64,000 nucleotides of DNA from Betaproteobacteria bacterium GR16-43 (GTDB taxonomy: Bacteria > Pseudomonadota > Gammaproteobacteria > Burkholderiales > Usitatibacteraceae), in contig CP019169.1 in assembly GCA_001953215.1 (NCBI GenBank), positions 4,030,001 to 4,094,000 of the forward strand. Reading direction: 5' to 3'. The notes beneath the pieces were generated by a model, which did no database searches, had not been told where the DNA came from, and saw nothing but the letters and a program-made list of their open reading frames with translations. Within the stretch, counting starts at the first letter, position 1. Every line of letters starts with the position of its first letter. This document shows, piece after piece, positions 18,328 to 26,373 of this stretch. The position numbers and the translations under genes are program-made.

Positions 18328-19238
18328 ACCGCGTGGGCGATGCGAAGGGAAGGCAGCTTCACCGAACGGATCGACGCGGAGATCATCTCGATCGCCAGGG
18401 GGCGGTCGAAGCTGTTCCGCCATGCGATGGCCACCTTGCGGGACGGCACAGGGGACGCGAACGGCACCACCTTGAGGAGCTTCGACGCGTAGCGCGGCAC
18501 GAGCGCGCTCGAGGGCAGCACGCTCACGCCCAGGCCCGAGGCCACCATGTTGCGGATGGTCTCGAGCGAACTGCCGGCGCGCCCTTCGGGCTGGGCGGTA
18601 TTGGATTGGCCCGGACAGGCCTCCAGCACCTGGTCGCGAAAGCAGTGGCCGTTGTTCAGCACCAGCAGGTCTTCCTCGCCCAGTTCCGACGGCCGCACCG
18701 CCTTGCGCAGGCCCCAGCGGTGGTCGAGCGGCACCACGACGCTGAACGGCTCCTCGTAGACCACTTCGACTCTCACCCCCGGCATCGAAAACGGCAGTGC
18801 GATGACCACGACGTCGAGCTCGCCCTCGCGCAGCATCGGCGCCAGGTTGCCGGTCAGGTTCTCCTCGATCACCAGCGGCATCGCCGGCGCTCGCTTGCGC
18901 AGGATCGGCACGAGCTCGGGCAGCAGGTACGGGCCGATGGTCGGGATCACGCCGATGCGAAGGGAGCCGGCCAACTGGTCCTGTCCGCCCTTGGCGATGT
19001 GCTGGATCTTGCCGACTTCGTCCAGCACGCGCCGCGCCTGGTCCACCACCGCCTGCCCGCGCGGGGTGACCAGCACCTCGTTCTTGTTGCGTTCGAAGAG
19101 CTTCATCCCCAGTTCATCCTCGAGCTTGGCGAGGGCCAGCGAGAGCGTGGGCTGGGTGACGAAGCACTTCTGCGCCGCGCGCCCGAAGTGGCGTTCCTGG
19201 GCGAGGGCGACGACGTACTTCAGTTCGGTGAGCGTCAT
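18324..19238 (-). CDS. oxyR: LysR-family hydrogen peroxide sensor OxyR
   Basis: A 304-residue LysR regulator. N-terminal winged HTH (MTLTELKYVVALAQERHFGRAA, then TQPTLSLALAKLEDELG) and a C-terminal sensing domain with NNGHCFRDQVLEAC: Cys199 and Cys208 fall at exactly the E. coli OxyR positions, the pair that forms the peroxide-induced disulfide. SLETIRNMVASGLGVSVLPSSAL also matches OxyR. It is divergent from the Prx-Grx gene and a good OxyR operator lies between them, so it probably autoregulates and activates the peroxidase. Confidence 0.95.
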   Translation of the reverse strand: MTLTELKYVVALAQERHFGRAAQKCFVTQPTLSLALAKLEDELGMKLFERNKNEVLVTPRGQAVVDQARRVLDEVGKIQHIAKGGQDQLAGSLRIGVIPTIGPYLLPELVPILRKRAPAMPLVIEENLTGNLAPMLREGELDVVVIALPFSMPGVRVEVVYEEPFSVVVPLDHRWGLRKAVRPSELGEEDLLVLNNGHCFRDQVLEACPGQSNTAQPEGRAGSSLETIRNMVASGLGVSVLPSSALVPRYASKLLKVVPFASPVPSRKVAIAWRNSFDRPLAIEMISASIRSVKLPSLRIAHAV

Positions 19239-19266
19239 GGGGGCTGGGCCGGGGGCCCGGCTGTCG

Positions 19267-19303
19267 ATAGGAAAGGGCTATCGAAAGTATAACCACAATC
19301 AAT
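19267..19303. promoter_or_regulatory. OxyR operator
   Basis: The spacing ATAG-N7-CTAT-N7-ATAA-N7-CAAT is present: ATAG 19267-19270, CTAT 19278-19281, ATAA 19289-19292, CAAT 19300-19303. The known OxyR consensus is ATAG-N7-CTAT-N7-ATAG-N7-CTAT, so 14 of 16 defined bases match. It sits between oxyR and the Prx-Grx gene, 44 nt before the latter's ATG. Confidence 0.85.
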
Positions 19304-19346
19304 TGGCCGAATCAATCGGAACCCTTCAAGATCCGGGGTGTCAACT

Positions 19347-20123
19347 ATGAACCAAGCCACGGAGAACCAGACCATGTTCGAGAACCGCAAGGGCCAGAAA
19401 GTCCCCGCCGTCACCTTCCGCATCCGCGAGAACGGCCAGTGGGGCTCCATTTCGACCGACCAGATCTTCAAGGGCCGCACCGTCGTCGTGTTCGCCCTGC
19501 CCGGCGCCTACACGCCCACGTGCTCCTCGACCCACCTGCCGCGCTACAACGAGCTCGCCTCGACGTTCTCGAAGCTCGGCGTGGACGAGATCGTCTGCCT
19601 TTCAGTGAACGATCCCTTCGTGATGAGCGAGTGGCAGAAGGACCAGGACGCGCCCAACATCACGTTCATCCCGGACGGCAACGGCGAGTTCAGCCAGAAG
19701 ATGGGCCTGCTCGTGGACAAGTCGGACCTCGGGTTCGGCAAGCGCTCGTGGCGCTACTCGATGCTCGTGAAGGACGGCATCATCCAGGAGATGTTCATCG
19801 AGCCCGAGAAGGAAGGCGACCCGTTCGAGGTCTCCGACGCGGACACGATGCTGAAGTACCTCGCGCCCTCCGCGAAGGCGCCCGAGCCGGCCGTGATCTT
19901 CTCCAAGCCGGGCTGCCCGCACTGCGCGCGCGCCAAGGCGCTGCTCGATGCGAACGGCGTCGTGTACGAGGAAGTGGAACTCGGCAAGGGCATCACGTTC
20001 TCCACGGTCCGGGCGGTCTCGGGCCGCGGCACGGCGCCCCAGGTGTTCATCGGCGGCCGGCACATCGGCGGCGCGGATGACCTCGAGGCGCATTTCCTGA
20101 AGGCCCAGCGTAAGGCGGCCTGA
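19347..20123 (+). CDS. Peroxiredoxin-glutaredoxin hybrid protein
   Basis: A 258-residue fusion. Residues 10-170 are a Prx5-type peroxiredoxin with the peroxidatic Cys59 in LPGAYTPTCSSTHLP; residues 180-255 are a glutaredoxin with active site CPHC (Cys190, Cys193) and the glutathione-binding TAPQVFIGGRHIGGADDL. Such hybrids reduce hydrogen peroxide and alkyl peroxides with glutathione without a separate glutaredoxin. Placement directly behind the OxyR operator predicts strong induction by peroxide. The ATG at 19347 is used; a GTG at 19338 and an ATG at 19374 are alternatives. The disulfide oxidoreductase gene follows after 20 nt. Confidence 0.95.
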   Translation: MNQATENQTMFENRKGQKVPAVTFRIRENGQWGSISTDQIFKGRTVVVFALPGAYTPTCSSTHLPRYNELASTFSKLGVDEIVCLSVNDPFVMSEWQKDQDAPNITFIPDGNGEFSQKMGLLVDKSDLGFGKRSWRYSMLVKDGIIQEMFIEPEKEGDPFEVSDADTMLKYLAPSAKAPEPAVIFSKPGCPHCARAKALLDANGVVYEEVELGKGITFSTVRAVSGRGTAPQVFIGGRHIGGADDLEAHFLKAQRKAA

Positions 20124-20143
20124 ACACGGCCGACTCAAGGACC

Positions 20144-21553
20144 ATGGACATGCTCAAAGTGGATGTCGCCGTGATCGGCGCCGGAACCGCCGGGCTTGCC
20201 GCCTACCGTGCCGCGAAGGCACGGGGTGGCAAGGCCGTGATCATCGAAGGCGGGCCCTATGGGACCACCTGCGCGAGGGTCGGCTGCATGCCCTCGAAAC
20301 TGCTGATCGCGGCGGCGGAAGCTTCGCATGCCATCGATCGCGCGCCGGGCTTCGGCGTGCACGTCGAGGGGACCAAGCGCATCGACGGGCGTGCGGTGAT
20401 GGATCGCGTGCGGCGCGAGCGCGATCGTTTCGTGGGCTTCGTGCTCGAAGGCGTCGAGCGCATTCCCGAAGCCGATCGCATCCGCGGCGACGCGACGTTC
20501 ATCGACCGCAACACGCTGCAGGTCTCGGGCGGGCCGCGCATCAGCGCGCGTTCGATCGTGATCGCCACGGGCTCGCGCCCGTTCGTCCCGCCGCAGCTCA
20601 CGGGCCTGGGCGATCGCCTCGTGGTGAACGACGACGTCTTCGGGTGGGACGACCTGCCGAAATCGGTCGCCGTTTTCGGGCCGGGCGTCATCGGCCTCGA
20701 ACTCGGGCAAGCCCTCGCCCGCCTCGGGGTTCGTGTCGTGGTGCTGGGCCGGGGCGGCCGCGTGGGCCCGATCTCCGACCCGGTCGTGAAAGCCGCGGCC
20801 ATCAAGGCCTTCGCGGAGGACTTCGGCCTCGACGCGGACGCGCACGTGGTGCGTGTCGAACGCGTCGGCGATGAAGTCGAGATCGAATACACGAGCCGCG
20901 ACGGCAAGGCCATGACCGAGCGCTTCGAGTACGTGCTCGCGGCCACGGGCCGTGTGCCCAACGTGGACCGGCTGGAGATCGGCAACGCGAAACTCGAGAT
21001 CGGCCCGTTCGGCTCCCCGGCCTTCGACCGAAAGACCCTGCAGGTGGGCGATACCTCGGTCTTCATCGCGGGCGATGCCGCCAACGACATGCCGCTGCTG
21101 CACGAGGCCGCGGACGAAGGCCGCATCGCCGGCGAGAATGCGATGCGCTTTCCCGCCGTGTCGCCAGGCCTGCGGCGCGCGCCGTTGGGGGTGGTGTTTT
21201 CCGACCCGCAGATCGCCGTCGTCGGCGGTGGCATGGCCGCGCTCGCCAAGGGCGCCTTCGTGACCGGCGGCGTTTCCTTCGAGGACCAGGGCCGCTCGCG
21301 CGTGATGCTGCGCAACCGCGGGCACCTCAGCGTCTACGGGGACTCCGCCGACGGCCGCTTCCTCGGCGCCGAGATGGTCGGGCCGGACGCGGAGCACATC
21401 GGCCACCTCCTGGCGTGGGCCCTGCAGGCGCGCATGACGGTCTCGCAGATGCTCGACATGCCCTTCTACCACCCGGTTGTCGAGGAGGGACTGCGCACCG
21501 CGCTGCGCGACCTGGACGCCAAGCTGCGCGAGGCCCGCAAGCTGGCCGCGTAG
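20144..21553 (+). CDS. Dihydrolipoamide dehydrogenase-like pyridine nucleotide-disulfide oxidoreductase
   Basis: A 469-residue flavoenzyme: FAD-binding GAGTAGLAA (12-20), redox-active pair C43-x4-C48 (TTCARVGCMPSK), NAD(P)H-binding VFGPGVIGLELGQALARLG, FIAGDAAND for FAD, and the C-terminal interface HPVVEEGLRTAL with the catalytic His/Glu in variant form. Related to Lpd, glutathione reductase and mercuric reductase. The absence of pyruvate or 2-oxoglutarate dehydrogenase genes and the position after the Prx-Grx gene suggest it recycles the peroxidase or glutathione-type disulfides rather than serving a dehydrogenase complex; this is inference. The stop lies in a large palindrome. Confidence 0.88.
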   Translation: MDMLKVDVAVIGAGTAGLAAYRAAKARGGKAVIIEGGPYGTTCARVGCMPSKLLIAAAEASHAIDRAPGFGVHVEGTKRIDGRAVMDRVRRERDRFVGFVLEGVERIPEADRIRGDATFIDRNTLQVSGGPRISARSIVIATGSRPFVPPQLTGLGDRLVVNDDVFGWDDLPKSVAVFGPGVIGLELGQALARLGVRVVVLGRGGRVGPISDPVVKAAAIKAFAEDFGLDADAHVVRVERVGDEVEIEYTSRDGKAMTERFEYVLAATGRVPNVDRLEIGNAKLEIGPFGSPAFDRKTLQVGDTSVFIAGDAANDMPLLHEAADEGRIAGENAMRFPAVSPGLRRAPLGVVFSDPQIAVVGGGMAALAKGAFVTGGVSFEDQGRSRVMLRNRGHLSVYGDSADGRFLGAEMVGPDAEHIGHLLAWALQARMTVSQMLDMPFYHPVVEEGLRTALRDLDAKLREARKLAA

Positions 21554-21610
21554 AAAAATCGGGGTCAGGGTAGAAATATCTAGATATTTCTACCCTGACC
21601 CCGATTTTTC
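21553..21610. repeat. 58-bp perfect palindrome (REP-like element / strong bidirectional terminator)
   Basis: Both 29-nt halves are exact reverse complements with no loop; the centre is ATATCTAGATAT and the arms contain ATCGGGGTCAGGGTAG. It begins on the last base of the upstream stop codon. A-run and T-run at the ends make it a terminator in both directions. GGGGTCAG-type arms recall REP elements mobilised by REP-associated tyrosine transposases, none of which is in the window. Confidence 0.85.
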
Positions 21611-21659
21611 CAACGGTGTATGCTCGGCCGCATTCGAATCATGGAGTCGGACCCTTGCC

Positions 21660-21914
21660 ATGAAGAAGTTCGGGTTCAAGATCCAGACGCGGGGAGGCTC
21701 GACGGTCGACAACCTGGTGATCCAGGGGCGCGACCGCGAGGAAGCGCAGCGCAAGCTGCGGCAGGTGTATCACCACTGCACGATCCTGGACGAGAAGCTG
21801 CTCGCCGACCCGGTGCCCGAGGACGCGAGCCAGCTCGAGGGCGTGATCTCGATCATCACCAGCGAATCGGAAGCCACGCTCGACCCGGCGAAACCGGACG
21901 GCGTGAAGGCCTGA
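21660..21914 (+). CDS. Small hypothetical protein
   Basis: An 84-residue protein beginning MKKFGFKIQTRGG. It looks like one small alpha/beta domain: strands FGFKIQT and VDNLVIQ, a helix DREEAQRKLRQVYHH, then a strand around GVISIITSE. No signal peptide or membrane span. I do not recognise the family. It follows the 58-bp palindrome and is convergent with the orphan parA gene 4 nt away; a 6-bp hairpin (GCCTGA/TCAGGC, 21909-21924) covers the junction. Confidence 0.65.
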   Translation: MKKFGFKIQTRGGSTVDNLVIQGRDREEAQRKLRQVYHHCTILDEKLLADPVPEDASQLEGVISIITSESEATLDPAKPDGVKA

Positions 21915-21918
21915 ACCC

Positions 21919-22746
21919 TCAGGCGACCGCGGCGACCCGCTCGGCAACCACCACGGAAGGCGCGGCCACCGGCTCGGGCCTGCGGCCGAACCAGCCGGCC
22001 TGTCCCAACTCCTCGAACAACGCACGGTAGTCGGCCGCACCGCGGCTGTTCGCATCGTGGGTGAAGACATCCTCGTTGCTGAACGGGCTCTCCGCGATGG
22101 ACACCGTCTCGGAGATGCGCGATTCGCACAGGTCCGCGCCCAGGCGCGTCTTGAAGGTCTCGAGGATGTCCCACGACATCCGGCGGCGCCCGTCGAAGCG
22201 GGTCACCACGTAGCGGCGTTCGATCCGGTGCCCCAGCACGCGCTGCAACGCGTTGAGGGTCTTTTCCACTTGCAGCGCGCCCTTCACCGCGAGGTAGTCG
22301 GCCGACACGGGCACGAGCACGCGATCGGAAGCGAAGATCGCCGAGAGCGCCAGCACGCCCAGCATCGGGCAGCAATCCATGACCACGGGACGGTCGCCGT
22401 TCAGGCGCTCGCGGTCCAGGGCGATGCGCAGCCGGTTCAGCACGTTCGGACCCTTGCCGAATTGCGTATCCACTTTCGACAGCTCGAGATGGGCGGGAAT
22501 GATCTCCCAGCCGCCACGCGCGCTGCGCACGAGGTCGCCCAGCGGACGCGAGTCCCGGAAGAATCCGTAGGCGCTGTCCTCGGCGCCGAGGGTCCCGCTG
22601 CAGGCGATCGCGGAGAGGTGGGCTTGCGGATCGAGGTCGATCGCGAGCGGGTCGAAGCCCTCGCGCGCCAGGATGGCCGCGAGATTGAGGGTAGTCGTGG
22701 TCTTGCCCACGCCACCCTTGTGGTTGAAGACGGCGATACGAGCCAC
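21919..22746 (-). CDS. ParA/Soj-like ATPase (orphan)
   Basis: A 275-residue P-loop ATPase: deviant Walker A NHKGGVGKTTTT (Lys10 and Lys15), Walker A' IDLDPQAHLS, Walker B VVMDCCPMLG. The pattern matches ParA/Soj proteins that bind DNA nonspecifically and position plasmids, chromosomes or other cargo. No parB or parS-like cluster adjoins it, so it is not an ordinary partition operon; the C-terminal 20 residues are an Ala/Val-rich tail. A 15-nt perfect palindrome upstream (22803-22817) may be its operator. Cargo unknown. Confidence 0.85.
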   Translation of the reverse strand: MARIAVFNHKGGVGKTTTTLNLAAILAREGFDPLAIDLDPQAHLSAIACSGTLGAEDSAYGFFRDSRPLGDLVRSARGGWEIIPAHLELSKVDTQFGKGPNVLNRLRIALDRERLNGDRPVVMDCCPMLGVLALSAIFASDRVLVPVSADYLAVKGALQVEKTLNALQRVLGHRIERRYVVTRFDGRRRMSWDILETFKTRLGADLCESRISETVSIAESPFSNEDVFTHDANSRGAADYRALFEELGQAGWFGRRPEPVAAPSVVVAERVAAVA

Positions 22747-23011
22747 GGGCGAGGCTCCCCTTGATGAAGCGCCGATCGGTCGGGTAACTCCCTGATGGAG
22801 TGGGACTTTGAAAGTCCTCTCAAACCAGTCTATGCGCTCAATCAGGGACTTGGCAAGTATTCCTCAGGACGGGCTTAAAAACTTTGTTTGAAATGGTTGA
22901 TCGGGTTCGGGAAGCTGGGAAGTTACATTTGTCGCACCCGGGCGCGATCCGGTGTGCTTTCAGCAGCCCTCCTGTGGAATAATTCGCGCGATCTTCCGTG
23001 CAGGAACCCGC
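22747..23011. other. 265-nt divergent intergenic region
   Basis: This is the longest gene-free stretch in the window and is AT-richer than its surroundings. It holds a palindrome GGACTTT-G-AAAGTCC at 22803-22817 near the parA start and presumably the promoters of parA (leftward) and the Pro/Ala-linker gene (rightward). I see no RNA gene or small ORF with a convincing ribosome binding site. Confidence 0.5.
22803..22817. promoter_or_regulatory. 15-nt palindrome upstream of parA
   Basis: GGACTTT and AAAGTCC flank a single G, 57 nt before the parA ATG. It could be an autoregulatory operator; there is no direct proof. Confidence 0.4.
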
Positions 23012-23707
23012 ATGACGCCAGAGACCGTATTCGCCAAATCCGCCAAGGGCATCCAGGAAATCGAGACGCGCGCCCACAAGCTGGGTTCGCGCTTGCGGCA
23101 GGCGCTGATCCTCGTCGATGGCATCAAGACGGTCGATGAATTGGTCGCCGACGCGGGCGAGATGGGCGAGGCGTACCAGGCACACCTCGAAGAGCTGGCG
23201 AAACTGGGCTTCCTGACCGACGTCTCCTCCGACGAAGCCGTCGTCGTTCCCTCGACCACGGGGCCGCACAAGGCACTCGGCCCGTCGACGAAGCCCGCGG
23301 AAGCCGCACCCCCGCCGCCTGCGAGACCGGTCGAGGCCGCGCCCGCTCCCAAGCCCGCGCCGCCGAAACCGGCTCCCGCCCCGGCCCCGGCCGCTGCGAA
23401 ACCCGCCGCCTCGCCGGCCCCCGTGCCCGCGGCCCTGAAGTTCGCCGCGGCCGCGCAGGCCCCGAAGGCCGCGCCGCCCCCGGAAGCCGTCGAATACAAC
23501 TCGCCGATCAAGTGGCGCATGCAGGACCTCCTCGTGGAAGCGATGGGCCTGGATACCGGCAAGGTCGGCGCCGCACTGAACCAGTGCCGCAACCGCGAAG
23601 AGCTCGCCCGCTGGGTGGACCACGCCGTGGCCCCGATCGAGGCGGCCGCGGGCCGCGCGAAGGCCAAGGTGTTCTACAAGACGGCGAAGAAGCTGATCGG
23701 CGGCTAG
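23012..23707 (+). CDS. Hypothetical protein with Pro/Ala-rich linker
   Basis: A 231-residue protein in three parts. Residues 1-75: helical N-terminal domain (ETVFAKSAKGIQEIETRAHKL, then LVDGIKTVDELVADAGEMG), resembling winged-helix segments that follow a 'degree of induction' pattern. Residues about 90-160: low-complexity Pro/Ala/Lys linker. Residues 165-231: a second helical domain (MQDLLVEAMGLDTGKVGAALNQCRNREELARWVDHA). Cytoplasmic by appearance. I do not recognise it; linker composition suggests it tethers two binding modules. A terminator shared with ugpQ follows. Confidence 0.7.
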   Translation: MTPETVFAKSAKGIQEIETRAHKLGSRLRQALILVDGIKTVDELVADAGEMGEAYQAHLEELAKLGFLTDVSSDEAVVVPSTTGPHKALGPSTKPAEAAPPPPARPVEAAPAPKPAPPKPAPAPAPAAAKPAASPAPVPAALKFAAAAQAPKAAPPPEAVEYNSPIKWRMQDLLVEAMGLDTGKVGAALNQCRNREELARWVDHAVAPIEAAAGRAKAKVFYKTAKKLIGG

Positions 23708-23709
23708 GA

Positions 23710-23732
23710 GCGCGCCGCCCTACCCGGCGCGC
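23710..23732. terminator. Bidirectional hairpin between convergent genes
   Basis: GCGCGCCG (23710-23717) and CGGCGCGC (23725-23732) form a perfect 8-bp stem with a 7-nt loop between the linker protein gene and ugpQ. Confidence 0.55.
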
Positions 23733-24478
23733 AACGCGTCGGGAAACGCCTGCGCGAACACGCGCAGGTTGTCCGTGAACATCGCGTCCACGCCCCAACC
23801 GAAGAGTTCCTCGGCCTTGGCCACGTCGTTCACCGTGTAGGCCATGACGCGCACGCCCAGGCCGTGCAGGCGCTCCACCTGAGCGCGTTGCAAGTGCTGG
23901 TAGTTGGTGTGCAGCGAAGTGGCCTCGAGCATCTCGATGCGCTTCCAGTCCTCCTCGACGATCTGCTTGGTGAGCCAGCCGCGCGGCAATTCGGGCGCCA
24001 TGACCTGCGCCGACGAGAGCGCCTCGAACGAGAACGACGAAAGCACCGGTGCCACCTTGGCGCCTTTCCAGAACTCCGCGGCGAGGGCCGCCACCGTGGC
24101 GCCGGTTTCCTTCTCGCGTCCGTGGCTGGGCTTGATTTCCACGTGGGCGATCGTTCCCTTCGAGAGCAGCAGCTTCGCCACCGCGTCGAAGCGCGGGATG
24201 CGTTCGCCGCGGTACGCGGCCGAATGCCACTCGCCCGCGTCGAACGACTCGAGGACCTTCCAGTCGAGCGAGCCCGCGTCGCCCTTGCCGTTCGTGGTGC
24301 GATCGAGGGTCGAATCGTGCAGCAGCATCGCGACGCCGTCGTTCGAGAGCTTCACGTCGAACTCGGCCGCGGTGTAGCCGAGCTCCTGCCCGAGGCGAAA
24401 GGCGGCGAGCGTGTTTTCGGGAGCGAGCGTTCCGCCGCCGCGATGCGCGACGAGCTTGGGATAGGGCCAGGGTTTCAT
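23720..24478 (-). CDS. ugpQ: Glycerophosphodiester phosphodiesterase
   Basis: A 252-residue TIM-barrel enzyme that hydrolyses glycerophosphodiesters to glycerol-3-phosphate and an alcohol. Signature residues: HRGGGTLAPENTLAAF (His12, Arg13, Glu21, Asn22), EFDVKLSNDGVAMLLHDSTLDRTTNG with the second catalytic His, and HVEIKPSHG. No signal peptide, so it is a cytosolic UgpQ type rather than a GlpQ. Its start overlaps the pgpA stop (ATGA), linking it to phospholipid metabolism. Confidence 0.93.
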   Translation of the reverse strand: MKPWPYPKLVAHRGGGTLAPENTLAAFRLGQELGYTAAEFDVKLSNDGVAMLLHDSTLDRTTNGKGDAGSLDWKVLESFDAGEWHSAAYRGERIPRFDAVAKLLLSKGTIAHVEIKPSHGREKETGATVAALAAEFWKGAKVAPVLSSFSFEALSSAQVMAPELPRGWLTKQIVEEDWKRIEMLEATSLHTNYQHLQRAQVERLHGLGVRVMAYTVNDVAKAEELFGWGVDAMFTDNLRVFAQAFPDALRAG

Positions 24479-24972
24479 AGTGGGAATGGCATGAAGTAAA
24501 GGGCGAGCGCACCATAACCGGCGGCAAGGACGTCGTCGAACATCACGCCCAGCCCGCCGGGAATGCGCCGTTCGAGTTGGCGAATGGGGAACGGCTTCCA
24601 GATGTCGAAGAGGCGGAAGAGCACGAACGCGAAGAGCTGCGGCACGACCGCCCCCGCGAAGGCCGCGAGCGGCAGGAAGGCGACCACCTCGTCCCAGACG
24701 ATCGCACCCGAGTCGATCACGCCGAGGTTGCGTCCCGCGACGCCGCACGCCCAGACCCCGATCGCGAAGAGCGGCACGGCGAGCAGCGCGATGGCCAACG
24801 GGGAAAGAAAGGGCTGCAGCGCCCAGCAAAGCAGGAGCCCCACGACGGTGCCGAACGTGCCGGGGGCGCGCGGTGCGAGGCCCGCCCCGAAGCCCAGCGC
24901 GATGAAGTGCGCCGGGTGGGCGAGCAGGAACCGGGCGTCAGGACGACGCGAAGTGGTCGAAGCCGAAGCCAT
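24475..24972 (-). CDS. pgpA: Phosphatidylglycerophosphatase A
   Basis: A 165-residue inner-membrane enzyme that dephosphorylates phosphatidylglycerol phosphate. Family motifs: FGAGLAPRAPGTFGTVVGL, IVWDEVVAFLPLA, and LFRLFDIWKPFPIRQLERRIPGGLGVMFDDVLAA with the acidic metal site. About four membrane helices. The ATG at 24972 lies inside the 3' end of thiL (35-nt overlap) and gives the usual length; an in-frame ATG at 25014 would add 14 residues. It is the usual partner of thiL and nusB in proteobacteria. Confidence 0.92.
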   Translation of the reverse strand: MASASTTSRRPDARFLLAHPAHFIALGFGAGLAPRAPGTFGTVVGLLLCWALQPFLSPLAIALLAVPLFAIGVWACGVAGRNLGVIDSGAIVWDEVVAFLPLAAFAGAVVPQLFAFVLFRLFDIWKPFPIRQLERRIPGGLGVMFDDVLAAGYGALALYFMPFPL

Positions 24973-25912
24973 CGAGGGCCACGGCCTTGCCGCCGGCGTC
25001 GACGAGGCTGACACCCTTGCCGCGCGAGACCGAGCCGATGCGCGTGAGAGGCACGCCGAGGATGTCGGTGAGCTCGGCGATCGACTCGCGCGAGTTGGAC
25101 GGCGCCGTGAAGCAGAGCTCGTAGTCGTCGCCGCCGGCCACGATCGCGGCCAGGCCTTCGCGCGTGCCGATGTGCTTGCGCCCGATCGCGGAGACCGGGA
25201 TCAGCGGCAGCTCGATCTTCGCGCCGACCTTCGAGAGGCGGCAGATGTGGTGGACGTCGGCGAGCAGGCCGTCGGAGATGTCGATCGCGCCCGTGGCGAG
25301 GCCACGCAGCGCCTGGCCCAGGGCCACGCGCGGCGTGGGTTCGTAGAGGCGCATCACCGCCTCGCGATAATCCGGCTCGGCCAGCATCACCTTACCGTGG
25401 CGATGGGCGACAGCGAGCGCCGCGTCGCCGACGGAGCCAGAGACCCAGATGTCGTTGCCCACCTTGGCGCCGCTGCGGGCCAGCGCCGCGCCCGCGGGCA
25501 CCTCGCCCATGATCGTGACCGTGATCGACAGCGGGCCGCGCGTCGTGTCGCCCCCGACCAGCGAGACGTTGAATTCCTCGGCCAGGTCGAAGAAACCCTT
25601 GGCGAAGGCCGCGAGCCAGTCGTGGTCCACCGACGGCAGCGTGAGGGCCAGCATCGCCCAGTAGGGCATGGCGCCCATGGCAGCCATGTCGGAAAGGTTC
25701 ACGGCGAGCGCCTTGTGGCCGAGGTTCTCGGGATCCACGTCGGGGAAGAAGTGCGTGCCCGAAACCATCGTGTCGGTGGACACGGCGAGGTCCATGCCGT
25801 TGGAGACGTCGATCAGGGCCGCATCGTCGCCCACGCCCAGCACGGCATTGGCCGCCGGGCGCGTGAAGTGGCGCGCGATGAGGTCGAATTCGGAAGTGAG
25901 CTTGTCGGTCAT
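24938..25912 (-). CDS. thiL: Thiamine-monophosphate kinase
   Basis: A 324-residue kinase of the PurM/ThiL fold that phosphorylates thiamine monophosphate to the active diphosphate cofactor with ATP. Landmarks: EFDLIARHF near the start, GVGDDAALIDV, STDTMVSGTHFFPD, GHKALAVNLSDMAAMGA, FNVSLVGGDTTRGP, DISDGLLADVHHI and VAGGDDYELCFTAP. Its start overlaps the nusB stop (ATGA). Length and motifs are complete. Confidence 0.96.
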   Translation of the reverse strand: MTDKLTSEFDLIARHFTRPAANAVLGVGDDAALIDVSNGMDLAVSTDTMVSGTHFFPDVDPENLGHKALAVNLSDMAAMGAMPYWAMLALTLPSVDHDWLAAFAKGFFDLAEEFNVSLVGGDTTRGPLSITVTIMGEVPAGAALARSGAKVGNDIWVSGSVGDAALAVAHRHGKVMLAEPDYREAVMRLYEPTPRVALGQALRGLATGAIDISDGLLADVHHICRLSKVGAKIELPLIPVSAIGRKHIGTREGLAAIVAGGDDYELCFTAPSNSRESIAELTDILGVPLTRIGSVSRGKGVSLVDAGGKAVALDGFGFDHFASS

Positions 25913-26373
25913 GCTGTTTTCGTCCGGACCTTGGTTTCGTCTTTCGCTCGGGCCTTGATTTCGTCGGGCCGGGCTTCGGCCGCCAGCTTGTCGAGGATGC
26001 CGTTCACGTATTTGTGGCCATCGGTTCCGCCGAAGCGCTTCGCGAGCTCGATGCCTTCGTTGATGATGACGCGGTACGGTACCTCGGCCATGTGAAGTAA
26101 TTCGTACGCCCCGATCAACAGGATGGCCTTCTCGATCGGTGTCACGTCGGCCCACTTGCGCGCGATGAACGGCTGCAGCTTCGCTTCGAGGCTCTTGTGT
26201 TCCTTGATGACGCCGGTGAGCAGCGTGCGCAGGAACTCGCCATCGGCGCTGTCGAAGTGCTCCAGCTCCCGCAGCGTTTCCATCAAGACGGCCTGGCTCG
26301 AGTGGTTCAGCTGCCACTGGTAGAGGCCCTGGAGCGCGAACTCCCGGGCGCGGCGGCGCGGCGGAATCTTCAC
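25909..26373 (-). CDS. nusB: Transcription antitermination factor NusB
   Basis: A 154-residue all-helical RNA-binding protein that with NusE binds boxA for rRNA antitermination. Typical segments are [18 protein letters not shown] near the start, and the C-terminal [39 protein letters not shown] and [10 protein letters not shown]. The C-terminus has an extra charged tail. It overlaps ribH upstream (ATGA) and thiL downstream, the classic ribH-nusB-thiL order. Confidence 0.96.
   Translation of the reverse strand: MKIPPRRRAREFALQGLYQWQLNHSSQAVLMETLRELEHFDSADGEFLRTLLTGVIKEHKSLEAKLQPFIARKWADVTPIEKAILLIGAYELLHMAEVPYRVIINEGIELAKRFGGTDGHKYVNGILDKLAAEARPDEIKARAKDETKVRTKTA

Noticed and set aside
21919-22746. 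Plasmid or chromosome partition locus
   Set aside because: ParA alone without parB or parS-like repeats; treated as an orphan ATPase.
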